NCBI GenBank assembly: GCA_018971835.1
Contig: JAGWZW010000010.1
Span: forward strand, 1-60,770
Direction of reading: 5' to 3'
Length of the DNA stretch: 60,770 nt
From: Alphaproteobacteria bacterium
Lineage (GTDB): Bacteria; Pseudomonadota; Alphaproteobacteria; Micropepsales; Micropepsaceae
Below the pieces are notes generated by a model, which saw only the letters and a list, made by a program, of their open reading frames with translations, was not told the origin of the DNA and made no database searches. Position numbers and translations under genes: made by a program. Position 1 is the first letter of the stretch. Each line of letters begins with the position of its first letter. Shown here in pieces: positions 11,638 through 21,471 of this stretch.

Positions 11638-12960
11638 CTAAGGCCCGTTGGAACCTGCGGCAGAGGGTGGCGGGATGAGGTGAACATCCCGTTGCGGGAA
11701 CGGAAGCGTGATGCCGGCCTCGGCGAAGCGGTCCCAGACCTCCAGCATCACCGCACTTTTCACACTGGCAATCCCGTTCTTTGGGTCGCTGATCCAGGCC
11801 CGGATTTCCAGATTGACCGAGCTGTCGCCGAACCCCGTCACCAGGCAAACCGGCTCGGGGAACGCCAGGACGCGCGGCACCGCATTGGCCGCGGCGATAC
11901 ACAGGGCGATGGCCTGGTGCAGATCCGTGCCATAGGCCACACCCACGGGAACATGCACCCGCATGTTGGGGCTGGAATAGGACCAGTTCTCGACCCCGTT
12001 GGTGATGAAATATTCGTTGGGCACCAGATATTCGCTGCCATCGCGGGTGGCGATCGCGACGTAACGCGCCCCCATATGCGTCACCCAGCCGTAGGTATCC
12101 TTGTAGGCCACCACGTCGCCGGGCTTGATCGACTTGCCCACGATCAGCGTGATGCCGGCTACCAGGTTGGCAATGGTGCGCTGCAGGCCCAAACCAACGC
12201 CGATACCGACCGCGCCGGAGAACACCGTCAGCGCCGTCAGATCGACGCCCACGACGTCGAGCGCGATCAGCACGGCCAGCGCCGGCAGGGCAAGGTTCAG
12301 GATGCGGATCAGCAACGCCTGAAGCGATGGCGTCAGCGCCTCCGCCTTGGTGATGCGCTTTTCCAGAAACGTCGAAGCCAGTTTGGTGAGCCACAGCAAC
12401 ACCCCCAGCACCAGCACCGCGCGCACAACCGTCAAGGCGGAGATGCGCAGCTTGCCCAGCACGAAGCCCACGGCGTCCAGTTGATGGGTAAGCGGGCCGA
12501 GCAGCCCCAGGATGCTCAGCGCCGCAACGGTCCAGGCTGCAAACGAGATGGTGGCCGACCACACGGGATTGCTGACCGCGAACGACAACACCCGGATGGT
12601 TACCCAGGCCATCAGCAGGCTCACGGCCGCGCCGACGAGGCCCAATCGGAAGCCCAGGCTCTCGCCGACGGCATCTGCCACCCACAGGGTCAGCAACCAG
12701 AACAGCGGCGCAGCAACTGACTGGAAAGCCTGTCTTAATCCCGGGGCCCAGGCCTTGGGGACGGTATGCCCGATCATCTGGTTGGCAAAGTGCCGTCCGC
12801 GCGGCGCCAGCCACGCCCCGATCAGCCCGAAAACGAGGATCAGCGCGCCCTGCACCGCCACCAGTGGTACATCGACACGTGCGGCCAACGCCGCAAGCAT
12901 GTCCGCCCAGCGGGCGTGAATGCCCAAAACCTGCAGGATTCCGTGAATGCCGGGTTCCAT
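11638..12960 (-). CDS. Mechanosensitive ion channel, MscS family
   Basis: This 440-residue inner-membrane protein has five or so N-terminal hydrophobic segments, then the conserved MscS pore helix rich in Gly and Ala ([21 protein letters not shown]) and the beta-domain ([37 protein letters not shown]). Such channels release solutes on hypo-osmotic shock. The gene starts 9 bp after the methyltransferase stop, so the two are probably co-transcribed. ATG 12960 is preferred to a TTG two codons upstream. Confidence 0.9.
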   Translation of the reverse strand: MEPGIHGILQVLGIHARWADMLAALAARVDVPLVAVQGALILVFGLIGAWLAPRGRHFANQMIGHTVPKAWAPGLRQAFQSVAAPLFWLLTLWVADAVGESLGFRLGLVGAAVSLLMAWVTIRVLSFAVSNPVWSATISFAAWTVAALSILGLLGPLTHQLDAVGFVLGKLRISALTVVRAVLVLGVLLWLTKLASTFLEKRITKAEALTPSLQALLIRILNLALPALAVLIALDVVGVDLTALTVFSGAVGIGVGLGLQRTIANLVAGITLIVGKSIKPGDVVAYKDTYGWVTHMGARYVAIATRDGSEYLVPNEYFITNGVENWSYSSPNMRVHVPVGVAYGTDLHQAIALCIAAANAVPRVLAFPEPVCLVTGFGDSSVNLEIRAWISDPKNGIASVKSAVMLEVWDRFAEAGITLPFPQRDVHLIPPPSAAGSNGP

Positions 12961-12969
12961 AGGCAAAAT

Positions 12970-13698
12970 CTATCCTGCGGACTTCGCCGCCACAAAAACC
13001 TTCTCGCCCCGGATCAAGCCGTGGCGAAAGACATCCGGCTCCTCCGCCGTGAACTCTTCGAGTTCGAAGCCCGCAGCACGAATGCGCGCGCGCAGGTCTG
13101 CGCCATAGTAGCGGACATGGTCGAACTGCCCGAAATGCAGCGTGCGCTGGTCTGGCGTTATGATGGCCGGGTTCTCGTAACTCCGCGCCCAGCCCTCCAC
13201 AATCGGCACCATGATGGCGGCAGTGCCGCCGGGCCGGAGGATGCGGAACATTTCCGATAGCGCTTTGGCGTCGTCCACATGCTCCAGCACATGGAAGCAG
13301 ATAACTGCGTCCACCGACGCGTCCGGCAATTCGATGGCTTCGATGTTCAGCACCCTGTCGGCCCGGCCGGGCGTAATATCTGCGGTGCGGTAGCTGCGGG
13401 CCAGCGGCCTGACCAGCGCGGTGATGCTCTTCTCCGGCGCGAAATGCAGGACGTCCTTGCCCTGAAACGCCTGGGGCTGGCGATCCAGCCACAGCTTGAA
13501 CAGGCGGTAGCGCTCCGCCGACTTGCAACGCGGGCATTTGGCATTGTTACGCGTGCCCTTCCCTGCCGGACCGAACGAGCCTTCATAGCCGCAGATGTTG
13601 CAGATGCGCGGATAGCGCCGGGGCAATTTGCGGAAGCGCGAACCGACATAGCTCGCTGTGACAAGCGCGTGCCAATACCAACTGCCAAACGCACTCAC
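12970..13698 (-). CDS. Zinc-ribbon class I SAM-dependent methyltransferase
   Basis: This 242-residue protein has an N-terminal zinc ribbon (CNICG, then CPRCKS) followed by a Rossmann methyltransferase domain: motif I is degenerate at [10 protein letters not shown], with later [15 protein letters not shown] and the RILRPGG segment typical of Methyltransf_11. The start is GTG 13698, whose last two bases overlap the upstream heparinase stop (GTGA), implying translational coupling. Zinc-ribbon methyltransferases of this type often sit in surface-glycan clusters, but the substrate is not determinable here. Confidence 0.8.
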   Translation of the reverse strand: MSAFGSWYWHALVTASYVGSRFRKLPRRYPRICNICGYEGSFGPAGKGTRNNAKCPRCKSAERYRLFKLWLDRQPQAFQGKDVLHFAPEKSITALVRPLARSYRTADITPGRADRVLNIEAIELPDASVDAVICFHVLEHVDDAKALSEMFRILRPGGTAAIMVPIVEGWARSYENPAIITPDQRTLHFGQFDHVRYYGADLRARIRAAGFELEEFTAEEPDVFRHGLIRGEKVFVAAKSAG

Positions 13699-15353
13699 GA
13701 CACGCCGATCCGTTCGAACACCCAGGCGATCTCCACGGGTTCCGCGCCCACCGTGCCGGTGATGACGAGCTGCTCGCATTTGCGAGCGTTCTCGCCGCCG
13801 ATGTAGATGCTTTCCTCGATGGCCGCTGCGACGCCGCTGCGGAAGCGCCAGCCCTCGCCGTTGGGCAATTTCAGGAGAACTCCGCCCCCCTGCGAGGGCG
13901 ACACCCGCACATCCGGATGGATATGGAACCGCAGCGCATAGGGCACGGGCTGCTTGCGCCGGTGCTCGGGCAGGAGCACATCGCTGCCGGTCAGCGTCAA
14001 GCCGTCGCTGGCCAGCGTCAGCCGACGCTCATGGACGATGCCGAAGAGTTTCAGATAGCCGTCATGCCGGGCTTCCACCTGCCAGCCGTGCTCGGTTTCA
14101 TGGCGCTGGCTGGTGACGGTATGCGGACCGCCGAGCATGCGCGCGCCCACCAGCCTGCGGGCAAACCCTTGGGATAGAACCGGCGCGATCGAGGTATCAG
14201 CCAACGTCACCGTGGAATGGGCGGGAGTCCCCCGTAGCGCCCCATCCCACCGGGATGACGAGCCGCAATTGACCACCAGCCGTTGCGCTCCGGCGCTGAG
14301 TTCGAACGCCAGGCACCCCGCATGGGCGGTGTTTGCGTAGACGCCCTGCGGCAGGCCCCCACAATCCATCACGACATAGGTTTTGGCGGCCGCCAGCCGC
14401 TGGAACTTCGAATGCGGAGCATAGGCGAACGGCATGCCGCGGACCTGATCGCGCGCCAGCAGCGCAGAAAGCGCCCGCCTGTCGCATTCATGGCCACCGT
14501 TGAACACGGCCAACGCCTCATCTCCATGCCGGAAGAAGCGCAGCATCGTCGCCATGCGGTCGTGCGCACTCAGCAGGAGCTGCGGAACCGGATGGTTCGT
14601 GGCCCCAAGCGCCTCCAGCACCATCATCAGATGGCGATAGGCGTGAAAGAGGGACTCCGGCGAACGGTCGGCATAGCCGCCATCCGGCAATATCTGGGCC
14701 GCAATCTCCGCCTCCAGACGCGCAATTCCGAGTTGCTGGCGCCGCGGGCTATCGTCCAGGCAGATGCCTGAAAGCGCCAGCGCCGTCGCCGCCTCGAAGC
14801 GCGCGAACCCCTCCGGCGCACGCGCCGCAGTGCGCGCCAATTGGCGCGACTGCTCCCGCAACGAAACAAAGAGCTTGGAGCGCCACAGCACATCCGAATT
14901 GGGCATCAGAAAGCGGCTGTGCGCGAACAGGTTGATGAGCCGCCGCGCCATGACTTCTGGCGCCCATTCCGGCTCGGAATAGCGCGTGTAACGCTTCACC
15001 CACTGGGCGACGAGGTTGGTTGCCAGCGCACGGGCCGCCTCGCCACCCGCGCCTGACAAGGGCGGAAGCCAGGCAAAACCATGTAGCGCCTCACACCAGC
15101 TAAGGCTTGGTGCCGCCTTGTCGAAAATCGAACCCTCCGTAACGTCGACACTGGCGTCGGCGAAGCGGAAGCGGCCGCGCAAAAGGGCGTCTGCCTCCTC
15201 GAGCCGGCGCGGCAGGCTATCATTAGGGTGATACAGAATCCGGTCCGAAAGCCGGCCCTTCAGCAGGCGCCGATAGAACCAGTTCCGCCGCCAGGCCACC
15301 CGCAGCGGCGCCATGAGCTGCCGGAGCGTCGCGCGCACGATTTCGGGGACCAT
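13695..15353 (-). CDS. Heparinase II/III-like protein
   Basis: This protein of about 552 residues has the alphaproteobacterial heparinase II/III layout: an N-terminal (alpha/alpha) toroid (residues 1-300, with LHGFAWLPPL and YTRYSEPEWAPEVMARRLINL) and a C-terminal beta-sandwich (FELSAGAQRLVVNCG, AHSTVTLADTS, RFHIHPDVRV). The family cleaves uronic-acid polysaccharides, but this cytosolic-looking bacterial branch has no proven substrate and no signal peptide is seen. The start is uncertain: ATG 15353 (MVPEIVRATL) or a GTG at 15395 only 4 bp after the rpe stop. It is probably in an operon rpe-heparinase-methyltransferase-mscS. Confidence 0.82.
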   Translation of the reverse strand: MVPEIVRATLRQLMAPLRVAWRRNWFYRRLLKGRLSDRILYHPNDSLPRRLEEADALLRGRFRFADASVDVTEGSIFDKAAPSLSWCEALHGFAWLPPLSGAGGEAARALATNLVAQWVKRYTRYSEPEWAPEVMARRLINLFAHSRFLMPNSDVLWRSKLFVSLREQSRQLARTAARAPEGFARFEAATALALSGICLDDSPRRQQLGIARLEAEIAAQILPDGGYADRSPESLFHAYRHLMMVLEALGATNHPVPQLLLSAHDRMATMLRFFRHGDEALAVFNGGHECDRRALSALLARDQVRGMPFAYAPHSKFQRLAAAKTYVVMDCGGLPQGVYANTAHAGCLAFELSAGAQRLVVNCGSSSRWDGALRGTPAHSTVTLADTSIAPVLSQGFARRLVGARMLGGPHTVTSQRHETEHGWQVEARHDGYLKLFGIVHERRLTLASDGLTLTGSDVLLPEHRRKQPVPYALRFHIHPDVRVSPSQGGGVLLKLPNGEGWRFRSGVAAAIEESIYIGGENARKCEQLVITGTVGAEPVEIAWVFERIGVS

Positions 15354-15399
15354 CTCAAGGGGCGGACCATGCCGCTTTGCCGGGAGGGCGGCCACGCAT

Positions 15400-16059
15400 C
15401 TATCCGCGTAACGCGGCAATGTTGGCAGCGTAATGCTCCGGCCCGCCCTTGAATGCCGCGGTTCCGGCCACCAGCACATTGGCGCCCGCTGCAATAACGC
15501 GCTTGGCGTTCTTAGCAGTCACCCCGCCATCAACCTCCAGGGCGATCTCACGCCCGGAGTGTGCGATCCGTTGGGCCGCGGCGGCGATCTTGGCAAGCTG
15601 GCTTTCGATGAAGCTCTGGCCGCCAAACCCCGGATTGACGCTCATAATCAGTACCAGATCGACCAGATCCAGCAGATTGTCGATGGTCTCAATGGGCGTC
15701 CCTGGGTTGAGTACCACCCCCGGCTTCTTGCCGAGTGAGCGAATCAGCTGCAGCGTCCGATGGACATGCGGTCCCGCCTCGGGATGGACCGTTATGATGT
15801 CGGCACCGGCCTGGGCAAAGGCCTCGACATAGGGATCGACCGGGGAAATCATCAAATGCACGTCAAATGGCCGGCTGGTGTAAGGCCTGAGGGCCTTCAC
15901 GACTGCCGGGCCAATAGTCAGGTTCGGAACAAAATGGCCGTCCATCACGTCAATATGGATTAGGTCGGCGCCAGCCTTGTCGATCGCCTGGATTTCGGCG
16001 CCGAGGCGGGCGAAATCGGCCGACAGAATCGAGGGGGCGATGCGGATTTTTGCTGTCAT
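15400..16059 (-). CDS. rpe: Ribulose-phosphate 3-epimerase
   Basis: This 219-residue TIM-barrel enzyme interconverts ribulose-5-phosphate and xylulose-5-phosphate in the pentose phosphate pathway. Diagnostic elements are present: [14 protein letters not shown], the metal-binding [34 protein letters not shown] and the final [12 protein letters not shown]. Length and ends are normal. It leads a minus-strand run with the heparinase-like gene, an arrangement I recall from other alphaproteobacteria. Confidence 0.96.
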   Translation of the reverse strand: MTAKIRIAPSILSADFARLGAEIQAIDKAGADLIHIDVMDGHFVPNLTIGPAVVKALRPYTSRPFDVHLMISPVDPYVEAFAQAGADIITVHPEAGPHVHRTLQLIRSLGKKPGVVLNPGTPIETIDNLLDLVDLVLIMSVNPGFGGQSFIESQLAKIAAAAQRIAHSGREIALEVDGGVTAKNAKRVIAAGANVLVAGTAAFKGGPEHYAANIAALRG

Positions 16060-16244
16060 CAGAGTAATTAAGTGCCGGATTCTCGATGGCGCTGCAAGAC
16101 GCCAAAATCAATTGTACACCAAAGACTGCGACCTAAACTCGCTGGCGCCCATGCGCCGCAAGGAAGCAGCATTCCGGCGTTGACTTGAGGGCCGCCGATC
16201 CTACACTCCCCGCCATTCGCAAATCCCATTTCCCGGGGAAATTC

Positions 16245-16667
16245 ATGGCTGAAAACGCCGCTAGCGGAAGGGCACATCCGCGCCCGCTGTCTCCGCACCT
16301 TCAGATTTATCGCTGGCCTGCGACGATGGCCACTTCCATCATCCACCGCATGACCGGGATGGCGCTCAGCGCCGGCGCGGCAATCTTGGCGTGGTGGCTG
16401 GCCGCCTTGGCCGCGGGGCCCGATCAGTACCGGCTTTTCTGCAACCTCGCCGCCACGCCGCTCGGACAGATCGTGCTCTTCGGTGTGCTGTGGTCGATCT
16501 CATTCCACATCCTGAGCGGCTTTCGTCATTTGGTCTGGGATATCGGCTACGGCTTTGCCAAGAAAACCTCGAACGGCGTCAGTGTGTTAATAGTCCTTCT
16601 TTCGATCGTGCTCGCAACGGGCATCTTTGCGCTGGGCTATCTCAAGCTCCACGGGGGCACGCCATGA
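16245..16667 (+). CDS. sdhC: Succinate dehydrogenase cytochrome b556 subunit
   Basis: This 140-residue membrane anchor of complex II has three transmembrane segments. The family signatures RPLSPHLQIYRW and SIIHRMTGMAL are present, and the heme-ligand region SFHILSGFRHLVWD is intact. ATG 16245 follows a GGGGAA box; an earlier in-frame start at 16185 would add 20 residues that do not look like SdhC. Its stop overlaps the sdhD start (ATGA). Confidence 0.95.
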   Translation: MAENAASGRAHPRPLSPHLQIYRWPATMATSIIHRMTGMALSAGAAILAWWLAALAAGPDQYRLFCNLAATPLGQIVLFGVLWSISFHILSGFRHLVWDIGYGFAKKTSNGVSVLIVLLSIVLATGIFALGYLKLHGGTP

Positions 16668-17038
16668 GCTACCGCACGCCGCTTGCCAAAGTCGACGGAC
16701 TGGGCGCCGCGCATTCCGGCGTCGAACACTTCTGGCGCCAGCGCGTGACCGCCGTGGCGCTGGTTCCGCTGTCGATCTGGTTCGTCTATGCCGCGCTGGG
16801 CTTAGTCGGCGCCGATCGCGATACCGCGTTGGCCTTCCTGCACGAGCCGGTCAATGCCGTATTGCTGATCCTCTTTATCCTCGCCACGGTGATCCATATG
16901 GCGCTTGGGGTTCAGGTAGTGATCGAGGATTACCTGCCCAACGAAACCCAGAAGATCGTAGCGCTGATGCTCAACCGTGCCTTTGCCTGGGCGGTAGGCG
17001 CAGTGTGCCTGCTCGCCGTGCTTAAGATCGCCATCTAG
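16664..17038 (+). CDS. sdhD: Succinate dehydrogenase hydrophobic membrane anchor subunit
   Basis: This 124-residue second membrane anchor of complex II has three hydrophobic segments, the [15 protein letters not shown] motif near the first helix and [14 protein letters not shown] in the second. With SdhC it holds heme b and the quinone site. It overlaps the end of sdhC by 4 bp and is 32 bp upstream of sdhA, so the three are one operon; sdhB is elsewhere. Confidence 0.94.
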   Translation: MSYRTPLAKVDGLGAAHSGVEHFWRQRVTAVALVPLSIWFVYAALGLVGADRDTALAFLHEPVNAVLLILFILATVIHMALGVQVVIEDYLPNETQKIVALMLNRAFAWAVGAVCLLAVLKIAI

Positions 17039-17070
17039 TTCCTGCTGCTCTTCTTTTCGGAAACCGAACC

Positions 17071-18858
17071 ATGACCGCTTATCCCATCATCGACCACACC
17101 TTCGACGTCGTTGTCGTGGGAGCGGGCGGCGCTGGCCTGCGCGCAACGCTTCAAGCCGCTTCCAGCGGCCTCAAGACGGCCTGCATCACCAAGGTCTTCC
17201 CCACCCGCAGTCATACCGTGGCAGCACAGGGCGGCGTGGCGGCCTCGCTCGGCAATATGGGGCAGGACGACTGGCGCTGGCACATGTATGACACCGTCAA
17301 GGGTTCGGACTGGCTGGGGGATCAGGACGCCATCGAATACCTCTGCAAGCATGCCCCCGAAGCCGTGTACGAACTGGAGCACTTCGGCATGCCGTTCTCC
17401 CGCACCGAAGACGGCAAAATCTATCAGCGCGCCTTCGGCGGCATGACCTCCAATTTTGGCGAAGGCATCGTGCAGCGCACTTGTGCCGCTGCTGATCGTA
17501 CCGGCCACGCCATGCTGCACACGCTCTATGGCCAATGTGTGAAGCACGAGGTCAACTTCTTCATCGAATATTTTGCGCTCGATCTTATCGTGGAAGACGG
17601 TGCAGTGCGCGGCGTCATGGCCTGGAACCTGGATGACGGCAGCATTCACCGCTTCCGGGCCCACAAGGTCATCATGGCCACGGGCGGCTATGGCCGGATC
17701 TTTTTCTCTTGTACCGGCGCCCATACACAGACTGGTGATGGCAACGCTATGGTGCTACGCGCGGGCCTGCCTTGCCAGGATATGGAGTTCATCCAGTTCC
17801 ACCCGACCGGCGTCTATGGCGTGGGCGTGCTCATTACCGAGGGCGTGCGTGGCGAAGGCGGCTATCTCACCAATTCCGAAGGCGAGCGTTTCATGGAACG
17901 CTATGCCCCGCACGCCAAGGATTTGGCTTCGCGCGACGTCGTCAGCCGCGCCATGACCATCGAGATTCGTGAAGGGCGCGGCGTTGGTCCGCAAAAGGAT
18001 CACATCCACCTGCACCTCTCGCACCTCGATCCCAAGATCATTCACGAACGCCTGCCTGGCATCGCCGAAAGCGCGCGTATCTTCGCCGGGGTGGACGTGA
18101 CCAAGGAGCCGATCCCGGTGCTGCCGACGGTGCATTACAACATGGGTGGCATCCCGACGAACTATATGGGCGAAGCCCTGACCCAGAAGGACGGCAATCC
18201 TGATGCCGTCGTACCCGGTCTGATGGCCGTGGGCGAAGCGGCCTGCGCGTCGGTGCATGGCGCCAACCGCCTGGGTTCCAACTCGTTGATCGACCTGGTG
18301 GTGCTCGGTAAGGCGGCAGGATTGCAATGCGCCAAAACGATTACACCTGGGGAGAAACACGCCGACCTCAGGAAGGACGCGGGCGAAGAGGCTCTCGCCC
18401 GTTTCGACCGGCTGCGCTACGCCAAGGGTTCCACGCCGACGGCACAGATGCGCCTTGCCATGCAGAAGGCGATGCAGCAGGACGCCGCAGTCTTCCGCAC
18501 CGGCGAAACTATGGCCAACGGCGTAAGGCGAATCCACGAAATCTACAACGCCAAGGCGGACATCGGCGTTAGCGACCATTCGCTGGTGTGGAACTCCGAT
18601 CTGGTCGAGACACTAGAGTTCGAGAACCTCATCAGCCAGGCCGTCGTTGCCATCGAGGGCGCGGTGGCGCGCGAGGAAAGCCGCGGCGCCCATGCCCGCG
18701 AGGACTTCCCAAACCGCGACGACGCCAACTGGATGAAGCACACCCTCTCCTGGCTTGACGAGAAGACGGGGCAGGTCCGGCTTGACTATCGGCCTGTGCA
18801 CACCTTCACGCTCACCGACGAGATCGAATATATCAAGCCCAAGGCGCGGGTGTACTGA
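17071..18858 (+). CDS. sdhA: Succinate dehydrogenase flavoprotein subunit
   Basis: This 595-residue catalytic subunit oxidises succinate to fumarate in the TCA cycle. It shows the FAD dinucleotide-binding fold ([13 protein letters not shown]), the covalent-FAD histidine (His48 in [11 protein letters not shown]), the active-site region [10 protein letters not shown] and [16 protein letters not shown], and the C-terminal SPRPVHTF-like end ([13 protein letters not shown]). It is complete. No terminator with a T-run is seen in the 170 bp that follow. Confidence 0.98.
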   Translation: MTAYPIIDHTFDVVVVGAGGAGLRATLQAASSGLKTACITKVFPTRSHTVAAQGGVAASLGNMGQDDWRWHMYDTVKGSDWLGDQDAIEYLCKHAPEAVYELEHFGMPFSRTEDGKIYQRAFGGMTSNFGEGIVQRTCAAADRTGHAMLHTLYGQCVKHEVNFFIEYFALDLIVEDGAVRGVMAWNLDDGSIHRFRAHKVIMATGGYGRIFFSCTGAHTQTGDGNAMVLRAGLPCQDMEFIQFHPTGVYGVGVLITEGVRGEGGYLTNSEGERFMERYAPHAKDLASRDVVSRAMTIEIREGRGVGPQKDHIHLHLSHLDPKIIHERLPGIAESARIFAGVDVTKEPIPVLPTVHYNMGGIPTNYMGEALTQKDGNPDAVVPGLMAVGEAACASVHGANRLGSNSLIDLVVLGKAAGLQCAKTITPGEKHADLRKDAGEEALARFDRLRYAKGSTPTAQMRLAMQKAMQQDAAVFRTGETMANGVRRIHEIYNAKADIGVSDHSLVWNSDLVETLEFENLISQAVVAIEGAVAREESRGAHAREDFPNRDDANWMKHTLSWLDEKTGQVRLDYRPVHTFTLTDEIEYIKPKARVY

Positions 18859-19030
18859 GGCCGCCGCGCCGCCAACAGCCCCTCGTCTATGGGTTCGAGT
18901 CGCTCTCGCCGACTTCGTCCCCCGGCTGGAGTACGATGTCGGAGATGGAAGCAAATTACGAACCGACCGCAAGGCTCAGGTAACCATTTCCGTCTAGTTT
19001 AAGACAATCTTTGCACGGAATGCTGGTGCC

Positions 19031-19600
19031 ATGGACGAGATGTGGTTCGTCAGTGTCGGGGGGCGGTCCTATGGCCCCTACCCGCTTGACCAGATGCGCG
19101 GATTTATCGCCGAAGGCCGCGTACTGCCGCAGTCGCTGGTCGGCCAACCCGATTCGGAGTCGCTCGCGCCAGCCGGCGATGACCCGGTTCTGGGCCCACT
19201 ATTCCAGCCGGCGCCGGTGCGGACCTCTGCGATCAGTCAGCCGTTGAAGGCGCCTGAGCCAGCGCCGCGGAGGTTCGGGCAAGACGACGCTACGGAAGAA
19301 ACCAGCCATATTGTCGTCATCGCCGACATGAAGTCCGGTTCGATCAACGGCATGGAAGAAACGCTCTTCAATCTTGGCCAAGTGAGCCAGGTTATGCCAC
19401 AAGTCTGGCTCCTGGCCACAAACCGGTCCGTCAACGGCGTACGCAACGCGCTGATGCAGAAGCTCGGCAAGATCGACATGCTTTTCCTCGTCGATTCCAC
19501 GCACGACAAGGTCGCATGGCACAATTTTGGCCCCGAGGCTGAAAGTCGCATCCGCCGCATCTGGGCGCGACCCCGCGACACCGAACGCAAGGCCGGCTGA
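19031..19600 (+). CDS. GYF_2-domain protein with a SinR/Cas2-like C-terminal domain
   Basis: This 189-residue protein has two parts. Residues 4-37 (MWFVSVGGRSYGPYPLDQM and following) match the GYF_2 (DUF4339) pattern, thought to bind peptides. After a proline-rich linker, residues 93-175 show alternating hydrophobic strands and helices (IVVIADMKSG, MPQVWLLATNRSVNGVRNAL, IDMLFLVDSTHDKVAWHNFG) that resemble the SinR/Cas2-like ferredoxin fold. No CRISPR array or other Cas gene is present. The function is unknown; the C-terminal assignment is by pattern only. It is convergent with the carbonic anhydrase gene, 2 bp away. Confidence 0.6.
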   Translation: MDEMWFVSVGGRSYGPYPLDQMRGFIAEGRVLPQSLVGQPDSESLAPAGDDPVLGPLFQPAPVRTSAISQPLKAPEPAPRRFGQDDATEETSHIVVIADMKSGSINGMEETLFNLGQVSQVMPQVWLLATNRSVNGVRNALMQKLGKIDMLFLVDSTHDKVAWHNFGPEAESRIRRIWARPRDTERKAG

Positions 19601-19602
19601 CG

Positions 19603-20133
19603 TCAATCCAATCGCTCCAGATTGTCGCGAAAGCGGCGATGATTCGCCACATAGAGGTCGGCTGACATCTTCAGCCGAAATATCTCTTCTTCGCTAAGTG
19701 TGCGCACCACGCGGCCGGGTGCTCCCAGCACCAATGAGCCATCGGGTATCACCTTATCCTCGCCAATCAACGCATGAGCGCCGATCAAACAATTCCTTCC
19801 TACCCGTGCCCGGTTCAGAACGGTCGCGCCCATGCCGATCAGCGTATTGTCCCCGATAAAGGCGGCATGGACGATAGCCCTATGCCCAACGGTGACGTTG
19901 GCGCCGATCTCAGTCGGCTGGCCCATATCGGCATGGATAACTGAATTGTCCTGAATGTTAGAATTCTCGCCTATGGTTATCCACTCTGTGTCGCCACGAA
20001 GCACGCAGCCGAACCAGATGCTCGCGTTCTTCAATAGACGCACGCGTCCGATCAGAACCGCATCTGGCGCAATCCAGTGTTCATTGCTGGCCGGCAGTTC
20101 CGGCTTGACGCCCTCCAACGCATATATCGGCAT
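19603..20133 (-). CDS. Gamma-class carbonic anhydrase-like hexapeptide protein
   Basis: This 176-residue left-handed beta-helix protein has repeated hexapeptides (IGENSNIQDNSVI, IGANVTVGH, IGDNTLIGMGATV). Three histidines in the expected places (VIHADMG, VGHRAIVH) are the zinc ligands of gamma-carbonic anhydrases (YrdA/CaiE type). The C-terminal helix (EEEIFRLKMSADLYV) is also typical. Activity as a carbonic anhydrase or as a non-catalytic relative cannot be decided. It is a single gene, facing the GYF_2 gene. Confidence 0.9.
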   Translation of the reverse strand: MPIYALEGVKPELPASNEHWIAPDAVLIGRVRLLKNASIWFGCVLRGDTEWITIGENSNIQDNSVIHADMGQPTEIGANVTVGHRAIVHAAFIGDNTLIGMGATVLNRARVGRNCLIGAHALIGEDKVIPDGSLVLGAPGRVVRTLSEEEIFRLKMSADLYVANHRRFRDNLERLD

Positions 20134-20240
20134 TTTGACTTCCGGCGATGTTATTCGGCGCCGTATCTTGGCAGCATCGGGAAAGAATGGCGAGGCAGGA
20201 TCGGGTTTCCGAAGCCCCCGGATTCGTCCATAATCGCCGC

Positions 20241-21191
20241 ATGGCCACTAGCCAAACAAGGTCTGGACCGGAGCGTACGGCATTGCCGGCCATCAACGGC
20301 GCCGAAGCCCGCGCCATCGTGGACGACGCCATCCGCCGTTATTTTCGAGGGCGAAGAAGTCGCGTCCCCGCCTTCGTGGACGAAACATTTTCCTTCCGCG
20401 GCGCGCTTAGCCTCAATGCCCACGCGCTTGGCCATGACCTGTGGCGGGCGCCGCTCAACGTTCTGATGGCTGCGCCCCAACTAGGCCTTGACGCCGCCGC
20501 TGCAGCGCTTAAGCGCTCGGGCCGGCCACGCGAAGCTCGGGCACTCAAGGCGCGCGAATTATTCTTCCGTACCGCGGTCGCAGATGAAATCGAACGCAAG
20601 ATTATGGTCGACTTGCTGGAACTGCCTTATTCGGGACCGGGCGCACCGTCGTTCAAAGATGCTCTGGCCGTGGAAATCCTTGCGGACAAGCGCCTGAAGG
20701 GCGTGCTCGGTATGCTTGAAGGCTCATGGGGCGAAGGTGAACGGTGTCGGCTCGACGCACTGCTGACCGAAAACCTGTCGATCTACCTCAATGCCCGGGC
20801 GGCCGCAGGCGAAATGACCGGCGGTGCAATTACCCTGGCAGCGGGAGGACTTTGGCTGCATCAATTGACGCCAGGCATGCTGACATTGGCGCCCGCGGTC
20901 GCCCGGGCGGTGTCAGTCAGGATTGCCGGAACGGCCTGGTCGATTGCTGCGGCTGGCGGAGTGCTGGCAGCCGGCGCGATGCTCTCGGCTTTTTCGGGGC
21001 TTGCCACCGATCCCATCCAGCGCCATTTTGGTCTGCATCAGAGCCGGATCATCAAACTGCTCGATTCACTCGAAGCAGGGTTTCTGGGGAGCGATGCGCG
21101 GTTTGCGGTGAACGACCGCTATGCCGCGCGGCTCTTGGACGTGCTGGATGCGCTGGCTGCTGCGCTTGCGCATATCAAGGGGTTGTCCTGA
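20241..21191 (+). CDS. Uncharacterised protein, DUF6635-like
   Basis: This protein of about 316 residues has no assigned function. The N-terminal part (AIVDDAIRRYFRGRRSRVPAF, FSFRGALSLNAHALGHDLW) and middle helices resemble what I remember as DUF6635. Two hydrophobic stretches (about residues 195-210 and 225-255, rich in Ala and Gly) suggest membrane association. The start is uncertain: ATG 20241 (MATSQTRSG) is chosen, but in-frame starts exist at 20148 and 20187, which would overlap the promoter of the divergent carbonic anhydrase gene. Confidence 0.6.
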   Translation: MATSQTRSGPERTALPAINGAEARAIVDDAIRRYFRGRRSRVPAFVDETFSFRGALSLNAHALGHDLWRAPLNVLMAAPQLGLDAAAAALKRSGRPREARALKARELFFRTAVADEIERKIMVDLLELPYSGPGAPSFKDALAVEILADKRLKGVLGMLEGSWGEGERCRLDALLTENLSIYLNARAAAGEMTGGAITLAAGGLWLHQLTPGMLTLAPAVARAVSVRIAGTAWSIAAAGGVLAAGAMLSAFSGLATDPIQRHFGLHQSRIIKLLDSLEAGFLGSDARFAVNDRYAARLLDVLDALAAALAHIKGLS

Positions 21192-21471
21192 ACACAGAAC
21201 AGCACACCCCGTGCGTTCTTAGTAGACAGGGAAATCTGGCACGCTTGCACAGACCGCCGCCAATCGATCGCGCAAGACCTTTTGCACGAAAGGCGCTAGT
21301 CTTTTTTCATGCTCAGTGAGTCGCGAGCATAAAGGGGGCTGACCAAGTGCAGCATTGCACTGTGATCATGACCGGATCCCGACAGCGGATCGCCCGCAGT
21401 CCCCGAACACGTCCCGAAACGCATTCATTAAACCGACATTCTCAGTGTGCCACTTTGACCAGGGAGTATCC

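Noticed and set aside
19300..19600. A genuine cas2 gene
   Set aside because: Only the fold pattern is similar; there is no repeat array, no cas1, and the protein carries a GYF_2 domain.
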